From: DAIDKA01 sp049792815
GTDB lineage: Bacteria > Pseudomonadota > Gammaproteobacteria > Steroidobacterales > Steroidobacteraceae
Direction of reading: 5' to 3'
DNA length: 34,385 nucleotides
NCBI GenBank assembly: GCA_049792815.1
Contig: JBARBG010000132.1
Coordinates: 1 to 34,385 of the forward strand
Shown: positions 1-7,119 of the stretch, one piece after another
Numbering within the stretch: position 1 is the first letter of the stretch
Layout of the letters: each line of letters opens with the position of its first letter
Translations under genes and position numbers: made by a program
Notes under the pieces: generated by a model
Databases searched by the model: none
What the model was told of the DNA's origin: nothing
Seen by the model: the letters and a program-made list of their open reading frames with translations, nothing else

Positions 1-328
1 CCGTTGTGCCGAAGACATGGGGATGGCGCCGCACCAGCTTGTCATGGATGGCGCGGGCAATGCCGTCGAAGTCGAACCAGCCGCGCTCCTGCGCCAGCTG
101 CGCGTAGAACACCACCTGGAACAGCAGATCGCCCAGTTCATCGCGCAGCTTGGCGGGCGGCTCGCCCGACTGGATGGCATCGACCACTTCATAGGCCTCC
201 TCCAGGGTGTAAGGCGCGAGGGTCGCGAAGTTCTGGACGCGATCCCACGGACAACCGCTCACCGGGTCGCGCAGCTTCACCATCAGGGCCAGCAGATCCG
301 TCATGGCGGGCAGCTCAGGCGCGGACAT
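1..328 (-). CDS. mazG: MazG nucleoside triphosphate pyrophosphohydrolase (partial, C-terminus beyond left edge)
   Basis: MazG hydrolyses (d)NTPs to NMP and pyrophosphate and is a cytoplasmic housecleaning enzyme. The visible N-terminal part, about 109 residues, closely follows E. coli MazG: a CPWDRVQNF stretch, then APYTLEEAYEVVDAI, then the metal-binding DELGDLLFQVVFYAQL and RRHPHVFG. The EExxE...ExxD metal-binding pattern is intact. Two adjacent in-frame ATGs (331 and 328) exist. I chose 328 because an AAGGAG Shine-Dalgarno (334-339 on the minus strand) sits 5 nt before it. The first ATG overlaps the TGA of the Nudix gene upstream, so fumC, nudL and mazG look like one minus-strand transcript of overlapping genes. 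Two nucleotide-sanitising enzymes side by side fit that grouping. The second MazG domain is outside the window. Confidence 0.93.
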   Translation of the reverse strand, partial: MSAPELPAMTDLLALMVKLRDPVSGCPWDRVQNFATLAPYTLEEAYEVVDAIQSGEPPAKLRDELGDLLFQVVFYAQLAQERGWFDFDGIARAIHDKLVRRHPHVFGTT

Positions 329-330
329 CA

Positions 331-972
331 TCACTCCTTGCACAGTCGGTACAGGCTCATCAGCATGCCGGCCGTGGCACCCCAGATGTTGCGCTCGCCC
401 ACCGGGATATCGTTCAACTGCACGGCCGGAAGATCCGGCACGTACTGGCGCATGCGTGGCCGAAAGTTGGCCGGATCGAACAGAAAATCCAAGGGCACCT
501 CAAAAGTCTCCTGCACCTCGCGCGCATCCGGCGCCAGGGTAAAGCCGGGCCGGACGAACGCCACCACCGGTGTCACCCGAAATCCGGTGCCGATGATGTG
601 ATCGGGCAGGAAGCCGATGACCGTGACGAAGGTCCGGTCCAGGCCCACCTCCTCCTGCGCCTCGCGCAGCGCCGCAGCAATGGGGCTCGCGTCGGAGTTC
701 TCCAGCCGTCCGCCCGGAAAGCTGATCTGGCCGGCGTGATGTTTGAGCGCCGTCGCGCGCTGGGTGAAGAGCACCGTGGCCGAAGGCTCACGCAGCACGA
801 TGGGCATCAGCACCGCGGCCGGCACCAGAGTCGTGGGTATGAAACGCTCGAAAGCCTGACTCGCCTGCGCCGTAAGTCCCGGCAGCACCCAGTCACCCCG
901 ATCGTGCCGTGGGGTGCTGCCAAGCAGTCGCTCGGCGACCCGCCGCTGCCAGAACTGGGGATCCGTGCTCAC
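331..972 (-). CDS. nudL: Nudix hydrolase, NudL/CoA pyrophosphatase type
   Basis: A 213-residue Nudix protein. Residues about 68-111 carry the motif set of the CoA-pyrophosphatase subfamily (UPF0035/NudL): LFTQRA, then HHAGQISFPGGRL, then the Nudix helix ALREAQEEVGL (101-111) with the metal-binding REAQEE residues. Family members cleave CoA and acyl-CoA to 3',5'-ADP and phosphopantetheine; substrate is inferred from the family only. The start is GTG at 972, which shares four bases (GTGA) with the TGA of fumC, implying translational coupling to fumC; the stop abuts mazG. Length fits the family (E. coli NudL 192 aa) with a slightly longer N-terminus. Role is probably turnover of CoA or sanitising of nucleotide diphosphate derivatives. 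Confidence 0.88.
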   Translation of the reverse strand: MSTDPQFWQRRVAERLLGSTPRHDRGDWVLPGLTAQASQAFERFIPTTLVPAAVLMPIVLREPSATVLFTQRATALKHHAGQISFPGGRLENSDASPIAAALREAQEEVGLDRTFVTVIGFLPDHIIGTGFRVTPVVAFVRPGFTLAPDAREVQETFEVPLDFLFDPANFRPRMRQYVPDLPAVQLNDIPVGERNIWGATAGMLMSLYRLCKE

Positions 973-2372
973 CCGCCGCCGCTGGTGCCACCCTTGATGC
1001 CGCCGCGGGTCAGCTCCAAAGGATCAAGCAGCTTGGCCAAATCTGCGGGCGCCAGGTCGGTCAACTTCTGCGCCATCTCACGGATCGGTTTGCCCTCGGC
1101 GTAGGCCTTCTTGGCAATCGCGGCACCCTTTTCATAGCCGATGATGGAATTGAGCGCGGTCACCAGGATGGGATTGCGCTCCAGGGCCTCCTGCAGGCGC
1201 GCTTCATTCACCGTGAAGCCCGCCAGGGCCCGATCGGCCAGGGCCCGCAGCACATTGGACAGCAGACGGATGCTCTCGAGCAGGTTGTAGGCAATGAGCG
1301 GCAGCATCACATTCAACTGGAAATTGCCGGACTGTCCGCCAATGGTGATGGCCGCATCATTGCCGATGACTTCGGCGGCAACCATCGCCGCGGCCTCGGG
1401 GATCACCGGATTGACCTTGCCGGGCATGATGCTGCTGCCCGGCTGCAGCGCCGGCAGCGCGATCTCGCCCAAGCCCGCCAGCGGACCGCTGTTCATCCAG
1501 CGCAGGTCATTGGCCATTTTCATGACACTGACGGCGATGACCTTCAACTGACCCGACAGCTCAACCGCCGCGTCCTGGCTGGACAGGGATTCAAAGTAGT
1601 TGCGGCTGGGAACAAAGGCGATGCCGGTGATCGCGGCGAGTTCAGCGCAGAACACACCGCCGAACTGCGGATGCGCATTGATGCCGGTACCCACCGCGGT
1701 ACCCCCCTGTGCCAGGGCCAGCAGTCGCGGCTCCACCGACTTCAGCCGCGCCTGGGCATTTTCCATTTGCGTGCGCCACCCCGACAGTTCCTGCGCCAGC
1801 GTGATGGGCATGGCGTCCATGAGGTGGGTGCGTCCGGTCTTCACGACCCCGGCCAGCTGCTGTTCGCGCGTGGCCAGCACCGCACAGACATGCGCCAGGG
1901 CCGGCTGCAGCTGCGCTTGGCTGGCCAGCGCCGCGGCCACCTGGATGGCAGTGGGGATCACATCGTTGCTGCTCTGCCCCATGTTGACGTCATCGTTGGG
2001 ATGCACTGCACGACCCAGTCGCGCCGCGGCGAGGTGTGCGATCACCTCGTTGGCGTTCATGTTGGTGCTGGTGCCGGAGCCGGTCTGAAAGATGTCGATC
2101 GGGAAGTGGGCATCGTGACGCCCGTCGGCGACTTCCGCGGCAGCGGCCGCGATGGCCTGGGCCACGGTCTTGTCGAGCAGGCCCAACTTGGCGTTGGCCA
2201 AGGCCGCGGCCTGCTTGATCACGCCCAGGGCACGGATGAAGGCGCGCGGCAACGGACGGCCGCTGATGGGGAAATTCTGCACCGCCCGCTGCGTCTGCGC
2301 ACCCCAGAGCGCATCGGCAGGCACCTGCAACTCGCCCATGCTGTCGCGTTCAGTACGGAAAGAAGCTGTCAT
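969..2372 (-). CDS. fumC: Fumarate hydratase class II (FumC)
   Basis: Iron-independent fumarase that interconverts fumarate and L-malate in the TCA cycle; cytoplasmic homotetramer. The 467-residue product has all class II landmarks: SMGELQVPADALWGAQTQRA near residues 11-30, TGSGTSTNMN (97-106), SSNDVIPTA (134-142), the catalytic His in GRTHLMDA (H183) and the superfamily signature GSSIMPGKVNP (312-322) with the catalytic serine. An in-frame GTG lies three codons upstream (2381), but the ATG at 2372 has a GGAG nine bases before it and aligns with the usual family N-terminus. The gene is divergent from purB across 71 bp. The superfamily also contains PurB, so two homologous folds producing or using fumarate stand back to back. 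Being class II, it does not need the oxygen-sensitive Fe-S cluster of class I fumarases. Confidence 0.97.
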   Translation of the reverse strand: MTASFRTERDSMGELQVPADALWGAQTQRAVQNFPISGRPLPRAFIRALGVIKQAAALANAKLGLLDKTVAQAIAAAAAEVADGRHDAHFPIDIFQTGSGTSTNMNANEVIAHLAAARLGRAVHPNDDVNMGQSSNDVIPTAIQVAAALASQAQLQPALAHVCAVLATREQQLAGVVKTGRTHLMDAMPITLAQELSGWRTQMENAQARLKSVEPRLLALAQGGTAVGTGINAHPQFGGVFCAELAAITGIAFVPSRNYFESLSSQDAAVELSGQLKVIAVSVMKMANDLRWMNSGPLAGLGEIALPALQPGSSIMPGKVNPVIPEAAAMVAAEVIGNDAAITIGGQSGNFQLNVMLPLIAYNLLESIRLLSNVLRALADRALAGFTVNEARLQEALERNPILVTALNSIIGYEKGAAIAKKAYAEGKPIREMAQKLTDLAPADLAKLLDPLELTRGGIKGGTSGGG

Positions 2373-2443
2373 CTGGGGCACTCCGGCACGGTATCATTCC
2401 AAATCCTAACATTCCGAATTGCCCATTGCCGGACTGCGCACGT
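2373..2443. promoter_or_regulatory. Divergent fumC/purB intergenic region (71 bp)
   Basis: This AT-richer 71 bp between two divergent starts must hold both promoters unless they lie in the coding regions. TATCAT (2392-2397) and TAACAT (2407-2412) are plausible -10-like elements on the plus strand, but neither has a convincing -35 partner. The purB ATG has no clear Shine-Dalgarno; fumC has GGAG on the minus strand. I see no PurR-like or other clear operator palindrome here. Confidence 0.45.
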
Positions 2444-3820
2444 ATGTCTTCGACCGACCCGCCTGGCCTCACCGCGCTGTCGCCCCTTGACGGGCGTTAT
2501 CGCCGCGCCACCGAACCGCTGCGCGAGCTGTTGTCCGAAGCGGGACTGATCCGCGAGCGCATCCGCATCGAGGCCCGGTGGCTGCTGCACCTGGCGCAGG
2601 CTGCGCCCATGCTCGCCGGCGCCGCATTGTCACCCGGGGTGCGTGCCGCGGCCCTGGCGCTGGGCGAACAGCCGCCGCCGGACGCCGCCGAGATCGTCAA
2701 GCGGATCGAGGCGCGGACCAACCACGATGTGAAGGCCGTGGAGTACTACGTGCGCGAAGTGCTGCTGGCGGCCGGCGCCAGCAGCGCCAATCTGGAACTG
2801 GTGCACTTCGCCTGTACTTCCGAGGACATCAATAACCTCAGCTACGCGAAGCTGCTCGTGGCCGCCCGCATTGTGTTGCTGGGCGCGGCGCAGGAACTCA
2901 GCGACGCGCTCGCGAAGCTGGCGCACACCCATGCCGACCTGCCGATGCTGGCGCGCACGCATGGGCAGCCGGCAAGTCCCACGACGCTGGGCAAGGAGTT
3001 TGCCAATGTGGTGGCGCGCCTGCGGCGCGCCCAGCAGCGGTTCGCCAACGTGGCCGTGCTCGGCAAGTTCAATGGCGCGGTCGGCAATTTCAATGCGCAT
3101 GTCGCGGCGCTGCCCGAACTGGCGTGGCCGCAGATCACGCAGCGCTTCATCGAGTCACTGGGCCTGATCGAGAACCCCTTCACCACCCAGATCGAGCCTC
3201 ATGACTGGATCGGAGAGTACTGCGATGCGCTGGCGGCGCTCAATGTGATCAGCATCGATCTGTGCCGCGATACCTGGGGCTACGTGTCGCTGGGATATCT
3301 GCGGCAGAAGCCCGTCGCCGGGGAAGTGGGTTCCTCCACCATGCCGCACAAGATCAATCCGATTGATTTTGAAAACGCCGAGGGCAACCTCGGCGTCGCC
3401 AACGCGCTGCTGCGGCATTTCGCGGAAAAGTTGCCGGTGTCGCGCTGGCAGCGTGACCTCACCGATTCCACGGTGCTGCGCAATGTCGGTGTTGCGCTCG
3501 GTCACAGCCTGATCGCCTGGCGCTCCGCGCTGCGCGGCCTTGCCAAGATTGACGTCGACCCGGTGCGGATCGGAGCTGACGTCAATGACGCCTGGGAAGT
3601 ACTCGGCGAAGCGGTGCAGACCGTGCTGCGCGCCCAGGGTGTCGCGGACGGTTATGAGCTGTTGAAGGAATTCACACGCGGGCGCGCCATTGACGGCGAC
3701 GGCCTTCACGGCTTCATCGAAACCCTGGCCATTTCGGCGCCGGAGAAGGCCCGGCTGCAACGGCTGAGGCCCCAGGATTATGTTGGATTGGCGCGCGAAC
3801 TTGCGCGCAAGATCCCATGA
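2444..3820 (+). CDS. purB: Adenylosuccinate lyase (PurB)
   Basis: Catalyses two fumarate-releasing steps of purine synthesis: SAICAR to AICAR, and adenylosuccinate to AMP. The 458-residue product follows E. coli PurB (456 aa) from LTALSPLDGRY (9-19) to the end. Catalytic His173 lies in RTHGQPASPT, and the flexible signature loop GSSTMPHKINPIDFE (296-310) supplies the catalytic serine. A TTG codon at 2426 would add six residues, but ATG 2444 matches the family N-terminus. No strong Shine-Dalgarno precedes it. The gene diverges from fumC, whose product hydrates the fumarate that PurB releases. This is the longer E. coli-type PurB rather than the shorter Bacillus type. No other purine gene is in the window. 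Confidence 0.97.
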   Translation: MSSTDPPGLTALSPLDGRYRRATEPLRELLSEAGLIRERIRIEARWLLHLAQAAPMLAGAALSPGVRAAALALGEQPPPDAAEIVKRIEARTNHDVKAVEYYVREVLLAAGASSANLELVHFACTSEDINNLSYAKLLVAARIVLLGAAQELSDALAKLAHTHADLPMLARTHGQPASPTTLGKEFANVVARLRRAQQRFANVAVLGKFNGAVGNFNAHVAALPELAWPQITQRFIESLGLIENPFTTQIEPHDWIGEYCDALAALNVISIDLCRDTWGYVSLGYLRQKPVAGEVGSSTMPHKINPIDFENAEGNLGVANALLRHFAEKLPVSRWQRDLTDSTVLRNVGVALGHSLIAWRSALRGLAKIDVDPVRIGADVNDAWEVLGEAVQTVLRAQGVADGYELLKEFTRGRAIDGDGLHGFIETLAISAPEKARLQRLRPQDYVGLARELARKIP

Positions 3821-3971
3821 ACTCGCATTATTGAGTGATCTGAACCACGGAATTTGCCCAACCCCGCACCCGACCTACAGCAAAGCGTGATCGGCTCCAC
3901 AATCCGCTCCCGGCCGCCTTCCTAAGATCTACGCGCCTGCCGGCTCGCAGGCGCAATCGTCGAGCGGTTCA
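3821..3971. other. Intergenic region after purB with one perfect hairpin
   Basis: 151 bp without a gene. The only structure I see is a perfect inverted repeat at 3933-3954: arms GCGCCTGC (3933-3940) and GCAGGCGC (3947-3954) around a 6-nt loop. No U-tract follows on either strand, so it is not a canonical intrinsic terminator. It ends 17 bp before the next ATG (3972), so it would lie in that gene's leader or just upstream of it. Confidence 0.6.
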
Positions 3972-4571
3972 ATGGGATTCTTCGGGGAAGGCGAGGACAC
4001 GGGAGTGCTGGCGCCCCTGGCGCATGCCCGTTTCACTCCCGAGAAGTCCACCGGCGTCGTGAGCCTTGCGACCCCCCAGCGCAGCGCCGAACCGATGTCC
4101 GTCATCACCAGCATCGCCGAGGCGCGCGTGGCGGTGGATACCGCCGCCGCTTCTGCCAATCGCATGCTCTCCATCTATACGCAGGATCTGGAGCCTGAGG
4201 TCTACGACCAGACTCCCTTCCTGGAAATCATCAAGAGCTTCGTGCTGGCGCGCAGCTTCGCCAAGGTGCGCGTCCTGCTGGTCGACCCCACGCGCGTCAT
4301 GACCGATACCAACCGCTTCATCGCCATGGGGCGGCGGCTGTCCAGTTACATCGACATCCGCTACGTCGCCAACCACATGCCGCAGCAGCGCTCCTGCGCG
4401 TACCTCATCGCGGATGAGCGCGCCATCGTCTACCGGCTGCGCGCCGATACCTGGGACGGGATCGCTGACTTCAACAATCCCGCTGTTGCCCGCCTGCACC
4501 TGGCCGAGTTCGATTCGGTCTGGAACGCCAGCGCGCCCGAGCGCGCGCTGCGCGTAGCCCGCCACAGCTAG
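3972..4571 (+). CDS. DUF7931-like conserved protein, function unknown
   Basis: A 199-residue protein. Residues about 45-190 resemble the domain often annotated as DUF7931 in gammaproteobacteria, where it can sit behind a GNAT acetyltransferase domain: LSIYTQDLEPEVYDQTPFLE, then KVRVLLVDPTRVM, GRRLSSYIDIRYV, a predicted strand pair around AYLIADERAIVYRL, and DGIADFNNPAVARLHLAEFD near the C-terminus. Here no acetyltransferase domain is present, only a roughly 40-residue low-complexity N-terminus. That makes the start uncertain: ATG 3972 gives the full length, while ATG 4095 (residue 42, MSVITSIAEAR) would give a domain-only product. The layout recalls PLD-like helper domains, but I see no HKD motif. 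Soluble, no signal peptide. It stands alone between purB and nudJ. The family name is from memory and should be treated as probable. Confidence 0.75.
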   Translation: MGFFGEGEDTGVLAPLAHARFTPEKSTGVVSLATPQRSAEPMSVITSIAEARVAVDTAAASANRMLSIYTQDLEPEVYDQTPFLEIIKSFVLARSFAKVRVLLVDPTRVMTDTNRFIAMGRRLSSYIDIRYVANHMPQQRSCAYLIADERAIVYRLRADTWDGIADFNNPAVARLHLAEFDSVWNASAPERALRVARHS

Positions 4572-4603
4572 CCAAGCGGGCTCAAGACCTGCGGCGGGTT
4601 GGC

Positions 4604-4609
4604 TATAAT
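4604..4609 (+). promoter_or_regulatory. Consensus -10 (TATAAT) 8 nt before the nudJ ATG; possible leaderless mRNA
   Basis: A perfect TATAAT ends 8 nt before the nudJ ATG at 4618, placing the expected transcription start at about 4616-4618. No Shine-Dalgarno lies between. The -35 region is weak (TCAAGA at 4582-4587, 16-nt spacer, 3 of 6 matches). The simplest reading is a promoter for the nudJ-mnmA operon giving a leaderless or nearly leaderless transcript. Confidence 0.6.
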
Positions 4610-4617
4610 GACCTGCC

Positions 4618-5103
4618 ATGCCAGCCGCACCTGACGTCACCGTTGCCGCACTTGCCGAGAGGCAGGGCCGATTCCTGCTGGTTGAAGAGCGCATCGCGCG
4701 CCGTTTGGTCTTCAACCAGCCCGCCGGGCACGTCGAACGGGGCGAAACCCTGCTGCAGGCGGTGGCGCGCGAGACCTTCGAGGAAACGGCGTGGCGTTTC
4801 ACGAGCGAGGCCTTTCTCGGCGCCTACCTGTGGAAACATCCCGGCACCGGCCGCTCCTCGCTGCGCTTCGCTTTCATCGGCAGCGTCACCGACCATGACG
4901 CATTGCAGCCGCTGGATCACGGCATTCTGCGTACCCACTGGCTGACGCGAGGTCAGGTTCTGGAGCACGAGCCGCGTCTGCGCAGCCCGCTGGTGCTGCG
5001 CTGTATCGATGATTACCTCGCAGGCCAGCGCCAACCGCTGCTGGGCGTGGGCGATCTGGATATGCACGGCGCACGCGGCGTACCCGCGGTGCAAGTCCCA
5101 TGA
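4618..5103 (+). CDS. nudJ: Nudix hydrolase, NudJ type (thiamine-pyrophosphate/HMP-PP phosphatase family)
   Basis: 161 residues matching E. coli NudJ (YmfB) in order: VTVAALAERQGRFLLVEE at the N-terminus, FNQPAGHVERGETLLQAVA, the Nudix helix RETFEETAW (51-59), LRSPLVLRCIDDYLAGQR and a GVGDLDMH tail. NudJ of E. coli acts on HMP-pyrophosphate, thiamine pyrophosphate and nucleoside tri- and diphosphates; activity here is by analogy. The Nudix consensus GX5EX7REUXEEXGU is complete except that the glycine after EE is alanine (A58); the metal-binding glutamates remain. It overlaps mnmA by four bases (ATGA), the same pairing as in E. coli. A consensus -10 directly in front suggests a leaderless start at 4618. 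Confidence 0.9.
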   Translation: MPAAPDVTVAALAERQGRFLLVEERIARRLVFNQPAGHVERGETLLQAVARETFEETAWRFTSEAFLGAYLWKHPGTGRSSLRFAFIGSVTDHDALQPLDHGILRTHWLTRGQVLEHEPRLRSPLVLRCIDDYLAGQRQPLLGVGDLDMHGARGVPAVQVP

Positions 5104-6230
5104 GTCCGGTCATCGTGGGCCTCTCCGGAGGGGTTGATTCGGCGGTCGCGGCCCTGCTGCTGGTGGAGCAGGGCCTGCAGGTCCAGGGGCTATTCATGAG
5201 CAACTGGGACGAGCAGGACGTCTACTGCACCCAGGCCCAGGACTACCAGGACGCGCGCGCCGTGGCGCGGGTGCTCGGCATACCGCTGCATCGGGCGAAC
5301 TTTGCGGCCGACTACCGCAGGCGGGTGTTCGAGTACTTCCTGGCCGAGCACCGCGCCGGCCGCACCCCGAATCCTGACGTGCTGTGCAATCGCGAGGTGA
5401 AGTTCGGCGTGGCCCTGCGCCATGCGCGGCGCCTCGGCGCCCGCCACTTCGCCACCGGCCACTATGCCCGGCTGCGCTTCACAGGCGCCGAGGTACAGCT
5501 GCTCAAGGCGGCGGATGCGGCCAAGGATCAGACCTACTTCCTGCATGCCGTGCAGCCCGTCGACCTGAGCCAGGCGCTAATGCCGATCGGCGACTACACC
5601 AAGGCACAGGTGCGCGCGCGGGCCCGCAGCGCCGGCCTGCCGGTTTTCGACAAGCCCGACAGCACCGGCATCTGCTTCATCGGCGAACGGCCGTTTCGGC
5701 AGTTCCTGCGCCAGTACCTCGATGAGACACCCGGCCGCATCGAATCCCCCACCGGCGAGCACCTGGGGACGCATTGCGGCCTGCCGTTCTACACGCTGGG
5801 CCAGCGCGGCGGGTTGGGACTGGGCGGGCGCCGTGACAGTGAGGCAAGTCCCTGGTACGTCGCCGCCAAGGATGCCGCGCGCAATGTCCTGATCGCTGTC
5901 CAGGGACACGACCACCCGCTGCTGTGCGCCCGCGAGCTGCAGTGCGAACGCCTGCACTGGCTGGTCGCTCCATCCGGCGCCGCGCGCCGCTGTACGGTAC
6001 GGGTGCGCCATCGCCACGCCGACCAGCCCGCCGTGCTGCACCCACAGGCCGATGGCACCGCCCGCGTGCTGTTTGATGAGCCGCAGTGGGCGCTGACCCC
6101 GGGCCAGTTCGCGGTGGCCTATGACGGGCAGCTGTGCCTGGGCGGCGGCACGATCTGCGCGGTGTCCTCAGGATTGGCGGTGGCCTCGTGTCCTGAAGCG
6201 CGCCCGACGCGCCAGCAGCAACTCGTATAA
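5100..6230 (+). CDS. mnmA: tRNA-specific 2-thiouridylase MnmA
   Basis: Adds the 2-thio group to wobble uridine of tRNA Lys, Glu and Gln, taking sulfur from the Tus relay and activating the base with ATP. The PP-loop SGGVDS is at residues 9-14. The two catalytic cysteines are visible: C96 in PDVLCNREVKF and C192 in STGICFIGERPF. The central GHYARL and QTYFLHAV motifs and the C-terminal FAVAYDGQLCLGGGTI are typical. The protein (376 aa) carries about 22 residues beyond the usual CLGGG ending, and this tail (codons from about 6168) runs antisense over the last 63 bp of the convergent LysR gene. It starts at ATG 5100, inside the nudJ stop, so translation is probably coupled. Cysteine from the sulfur cluster further along is the ultimate sulfur source, but there is no physical linkage. 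Confidence 0.97.
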   Translation: MSPVIVGLSGGVDSAVAALLLVEQGLQVQGLFMSNWDEQDVYCTQAQDYQDARAVARVLGIPLHRANFAADYRRRVFEYFLAEHRAGRTPNPDVLCNREVKFGVALRHARRLGARHFATGHYARLRFTGAEVQLLKAADAAKDQTYFLHAVQPVDLSQALMPIGDYTKAQVRARARSAGLPVFDKPDSTGICFIGERPFRQFLRQYLDETPGRIESPTGEHLGTHCGLPFYTLGQRGGLGLGGRRDSEASPWYVAAKDAARNVLIAVQGHDHPLLCARELQCERLHWLVAPSGAARRCTVRVRHRHADQPAVLHPQADGTARVLFDEPQWALTPGQFAVAYDGQLCLGGGTICAVSSGLAVASCPEARPTRQQQLV

Positions 6231-7085
6231 ATTGCGCGCGGCCGGTGACAGCACGGCGCCCTTGCGGGTGAGCAGGTTGAAGGTTCTGGAGACCGTAGGC
6301 GCGATGAGATCCACCACCCGCAGGCTCGGATAGGCGCCATGTTGCATGGCCAGGCGCGGCACCACCGCGATGCCCACGCCCTGCGCGACCAGCCCCACGG
6401 CGGTGGAGCTGCGCTGCACCTCGTAAAAAATGGCCAGCGATTGGTGTTCCACACCCAAAGCCTGTTCCAGCAGCGGCTCGTTGCTGCTGCTCGCGCCGGG
6501 AAATATGAGGCGATGACCCTGCAGCTGCTGCCATGACACCCGGCGATTGCGTGCCAGCGGGTGATCGCGCCGACACACCAGCACGAAACTGTCCTGCAGG
6601 AGCGGTGTGCTGTCCAGGTCCGCATGGCGCAGCCGGGCGACGTTGATACCAAATTCTGCCTCGCGGCTCAATACCGCCTCGGCGACCGCGGACGAAGAAT
6701 GATCGAGCAGACGGATGCGGTTATCGGGGAAGTGCGCGGCGTATTCGCGCAGCACTTCGGGCAGGTAGTGGACCCCCATGGTCGGCACGCAGGCCAGGGT
6801 CACATCGCCGCGCATCGCGTTACCGGTCTCGCGTATTTCATTCAAACTCGCCGCAAGTTCGGCGAGCAGGCGACGCGCCTGCGGCAGGAACCCTTCGCCT
6901 GATCGCGACAATGCGACCGTCCGCGTGGTGCGCTCAATGAGGCGCACGCCAAGATACGTTTCCAGGCCGCGCAAGCGGCGACTCAAGGCGCTTTGCGTAA
7001 TGCTCAAGGCCGCGGCCGCCCGATTGAAGGAACCGGTTTCAGCGATGGCGACGAAGGCCTGGACACCGAGGGTATCTATTTTCAT
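6168..7085 (-). CDS. LysR-family transcriptional regulator, probable regulator of acnA
   Basis: 305 residues with an N-terminal winged helix (about 5-64: FVAIAETGSFNRAAAALSIT, then QSALSRRLRGLE) and a periplasmic-binding-like effector domain (about 90-295). The effector domain begins GDVTLACVPTMGVHYLP, close to the TrpI/GcvA/CbbR-like branch, but the ligand cannot be told. It is divergent from acnA, and the shared 92 bp contains a good LysR-type box. No Shine-Dalgarno precedes ATG 7085, and the upstream frame is closed by a TGA, so no earlier in-frame start is possible. A strong Shine-Dalgarno instead precedes a small frame starting at 7119 that runs through this start codon (separate entry). 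The last 63 bp overlap the end of mnmA on the other strand. Control of acnA is inferred from position only. Confidence 0.9.
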   Translation of the reverse strand: MKIDTLGVQAFVAIAETGSFNRAAAALSITQSALSRRLRGLETYLGVRLIERTTRTVALSRSGEGFLPQARRLLAELAASLNEIRETGNAMRGDVTLACVPTMGVHYLPEVLREYAAHFPDNRIRLLDHSSSAVAEAVLSREAEFGINVARLRHADLDSTPLLQDSFVLVCRRDHPLARNRRVSWQQLQGHRLIFPGASSSNEPLLEQALGVEHQSLAIFYEVQRSSTAVGLVAQGVGIAVVPRLAMQHGAYPSLRVVDLIAPTVSRTFNLLTRKGAVLSPAARNLYELLLARRARFRTRGHRQS

Positions 7086-7119
7086 GCAGAATATGCATCA
7101 ATAACGTAGTTAAAGTCAT
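7039..7119 (-). CDS. Candidate upstream/leader ORF (26 codons) overlapping the LysR start
   Basis: On the minus strand TGAGGAG (7124-7130) lies 4 nt upstream of an ATG at 7119 that opens a 26-codon frame (MTLTTLLMHILHENRYPRCP...) ending with TGA at 7039-7041. It is in a different frame from the LysR gene and overlaps its first 47 bases. This is the only good ribosome site on the expected LysR transcript. A TATTTT -10-like hexamer (7144-7149, minus strand) would place a transcript start about 18 nt before the ATG. It could be a translated leader controlling LysR synthesis, or a chance frame; the peptide resembles nothing I know. Confidence 0.4.
   Translation of the reverse strand: MTLTTLLMHILHENRYPRCPGLRRHR
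7084..7112 (+). promoter_or_regulatory. LysR-type operator pair upstream of acnA
   Basis: Two adjacent dyads. The first, ATGCA-GAATA-TGCAT (7084-7098), is a perfect inverted repeat that also fits the LysR T-N11-A rule (T7085 to A7097). The second, TAAC-GTA-GTTA (7102-7112), is a shorter perfect palindrome. Relative to the predicted acnA start near 7155 they are centred at about -64 and -48, close to the classical LysR recognition and activation sites. The first box also covers the LysR start codon, so autoregulation is plausible. Confidence 0.6.

Noticed and set aside
2426..2443. TTG start for purB
   Set aside because: Adds six residues absent from the family and has no better ribosome site than ATG 2444.
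909..2549. Long plus-strand frame (546 codons) opposite fumC
   Set aside because: It is the shadow of fumC, which has full family motifs; the frame shows no recognisable protein and is a GC-rich artefact.
3933..3954. Intrinsic terminator of purB
   Set aside because: Good 8-bp stem but no U-run on either strand and over 110 bp after the stop; kept only as a hairpin.
5677..6576. 299-codon minus-strand frame bridging mnmA and the LysR gene
   Set aside because: Overlaps two genes with clear catalytic or DNA-binding motifs; Arg/Pro/Ala-rich shadow.
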